A program made the position numbers and the translations under genes. From Deltaproteobacteria bacterium (GTDB taxonomy: Bacteria > Desulfobacterota > Binatia > UBA9968), in NCBI GenBank assembly GCA_016183075.1, contig JACPFH010000261.1, positions 1 through 5,151 of the forward strand: DNA of 5,151 nt. Direction: 5' to 3'. Below, piece after piece: positions 5,094 through 5,151 of this stretch (positions are counted from its first letter, which is position 1; each line of letters begins with the position of its first letter). The notes under the pieces were generated by a model, which saw only the letters and a program-made list of their open reading frames with translations, searched no databases and had not been told where the DNA came from.

Positions 5094-5151
5094 AGGCGTT
5101 GGATCTTGAGGAGCTAACTATAGCTGACATTGCTCCCCGAATCAGGAGAAA
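5090..5151 (+). CDS. Amidase-like protein, N-terminal fragment (cut by window edge)
   Basis: Only the first 20 codons are present. The start overlaps the stop of the GatC-like gene as ATGA, and AGAAGG lies a few bases upstream inside that gene. The visible residues include LEELTIADIAPRIRR, which resembles the opening helix of amidase-signature (GatA/AtzE-like) enzymes, where a Leu-rich start leads to a helix ending near an Arg or Lys before the substrate-binding region. The Ser-Ser-Lys catalytic triad would lie beyond the window, so the call rests on this short match and on the GatC-like neighbour. Confidence 0.6.
   Translation, partial: MKALDLEELTIADIAPRIRR

Overview
The window looks like chromosomal DNA from a moderately GC-rich bacterium. 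By eye, coding regions are G+C-rich and the gaps hold AT-richer repeats. Nothing seen proves a phylum. The gene mix (LemA/HtpX, an alpha-hydroxy-acid oxidase, a luciferase-like oxidoreductase, a GatC-like protein with an amidase) and the TTGAAC and TTTTGAGT spacer repeats remind me of uncultured soil or sediment lineages such as Methylomirabilota/Rokubacteria, Desulfobacterota or Tectomicrobia. That is an impression from memory and is weakly held. No phage genes, transposase, CRISPR array, tRNA or rRNA were found.

Left part (minus strand, 106-2253): a compact three-gene set read in the order LemA-family membrane protein, HtpX-like M48 zinc protease, double zinc-ribbon protein. The gaps are 3 and 30 bases, so these are almost certainly one operon, probably for membrane protein quality control or envelope stress.

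Middle (minus strand, 2380-3384/3390): a single FMN-dependent alpha-hydroxy-acid oxidase/dehydrogenase family gene. Its barrel motifs are well preserved, but two positions usually involved in substrate binding look changed. It has a convincing sigma-70 promoter just upstream. Repeats lie on both sides: a nested TTTTGAGT inverted repeat at the 3' end (2295-2359) and a 9-base-period TTGAAC/GTTCAA inverted array about 150 bases upstream (3538-3603).

Right part (plus strand, 3747-5151): a luciferase-like (LLM) flavin-dependent oxidoreductase. After 105 bases comes a probable second transcription unit that starts with a 67-residue GatC-like protein. Its stop overlaps the start of a gene cut by the window edge, whose first 20 residues resemble an amidase N-terminus. 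An LLM oxidoreductase beside a GatC-like/amidase pair suggests catabolism of an amide or N-heterocyclic compound, but this is inference from context only.

The most notable things are the 9-base-periodic inverted repeat, the atypical active site of the hydroxy-acid oxidase, and the small GatC-like protein coupled to an amidase outside a normal gatCAB arrangement. I found no clear sign of a wholly new multi-gene system.
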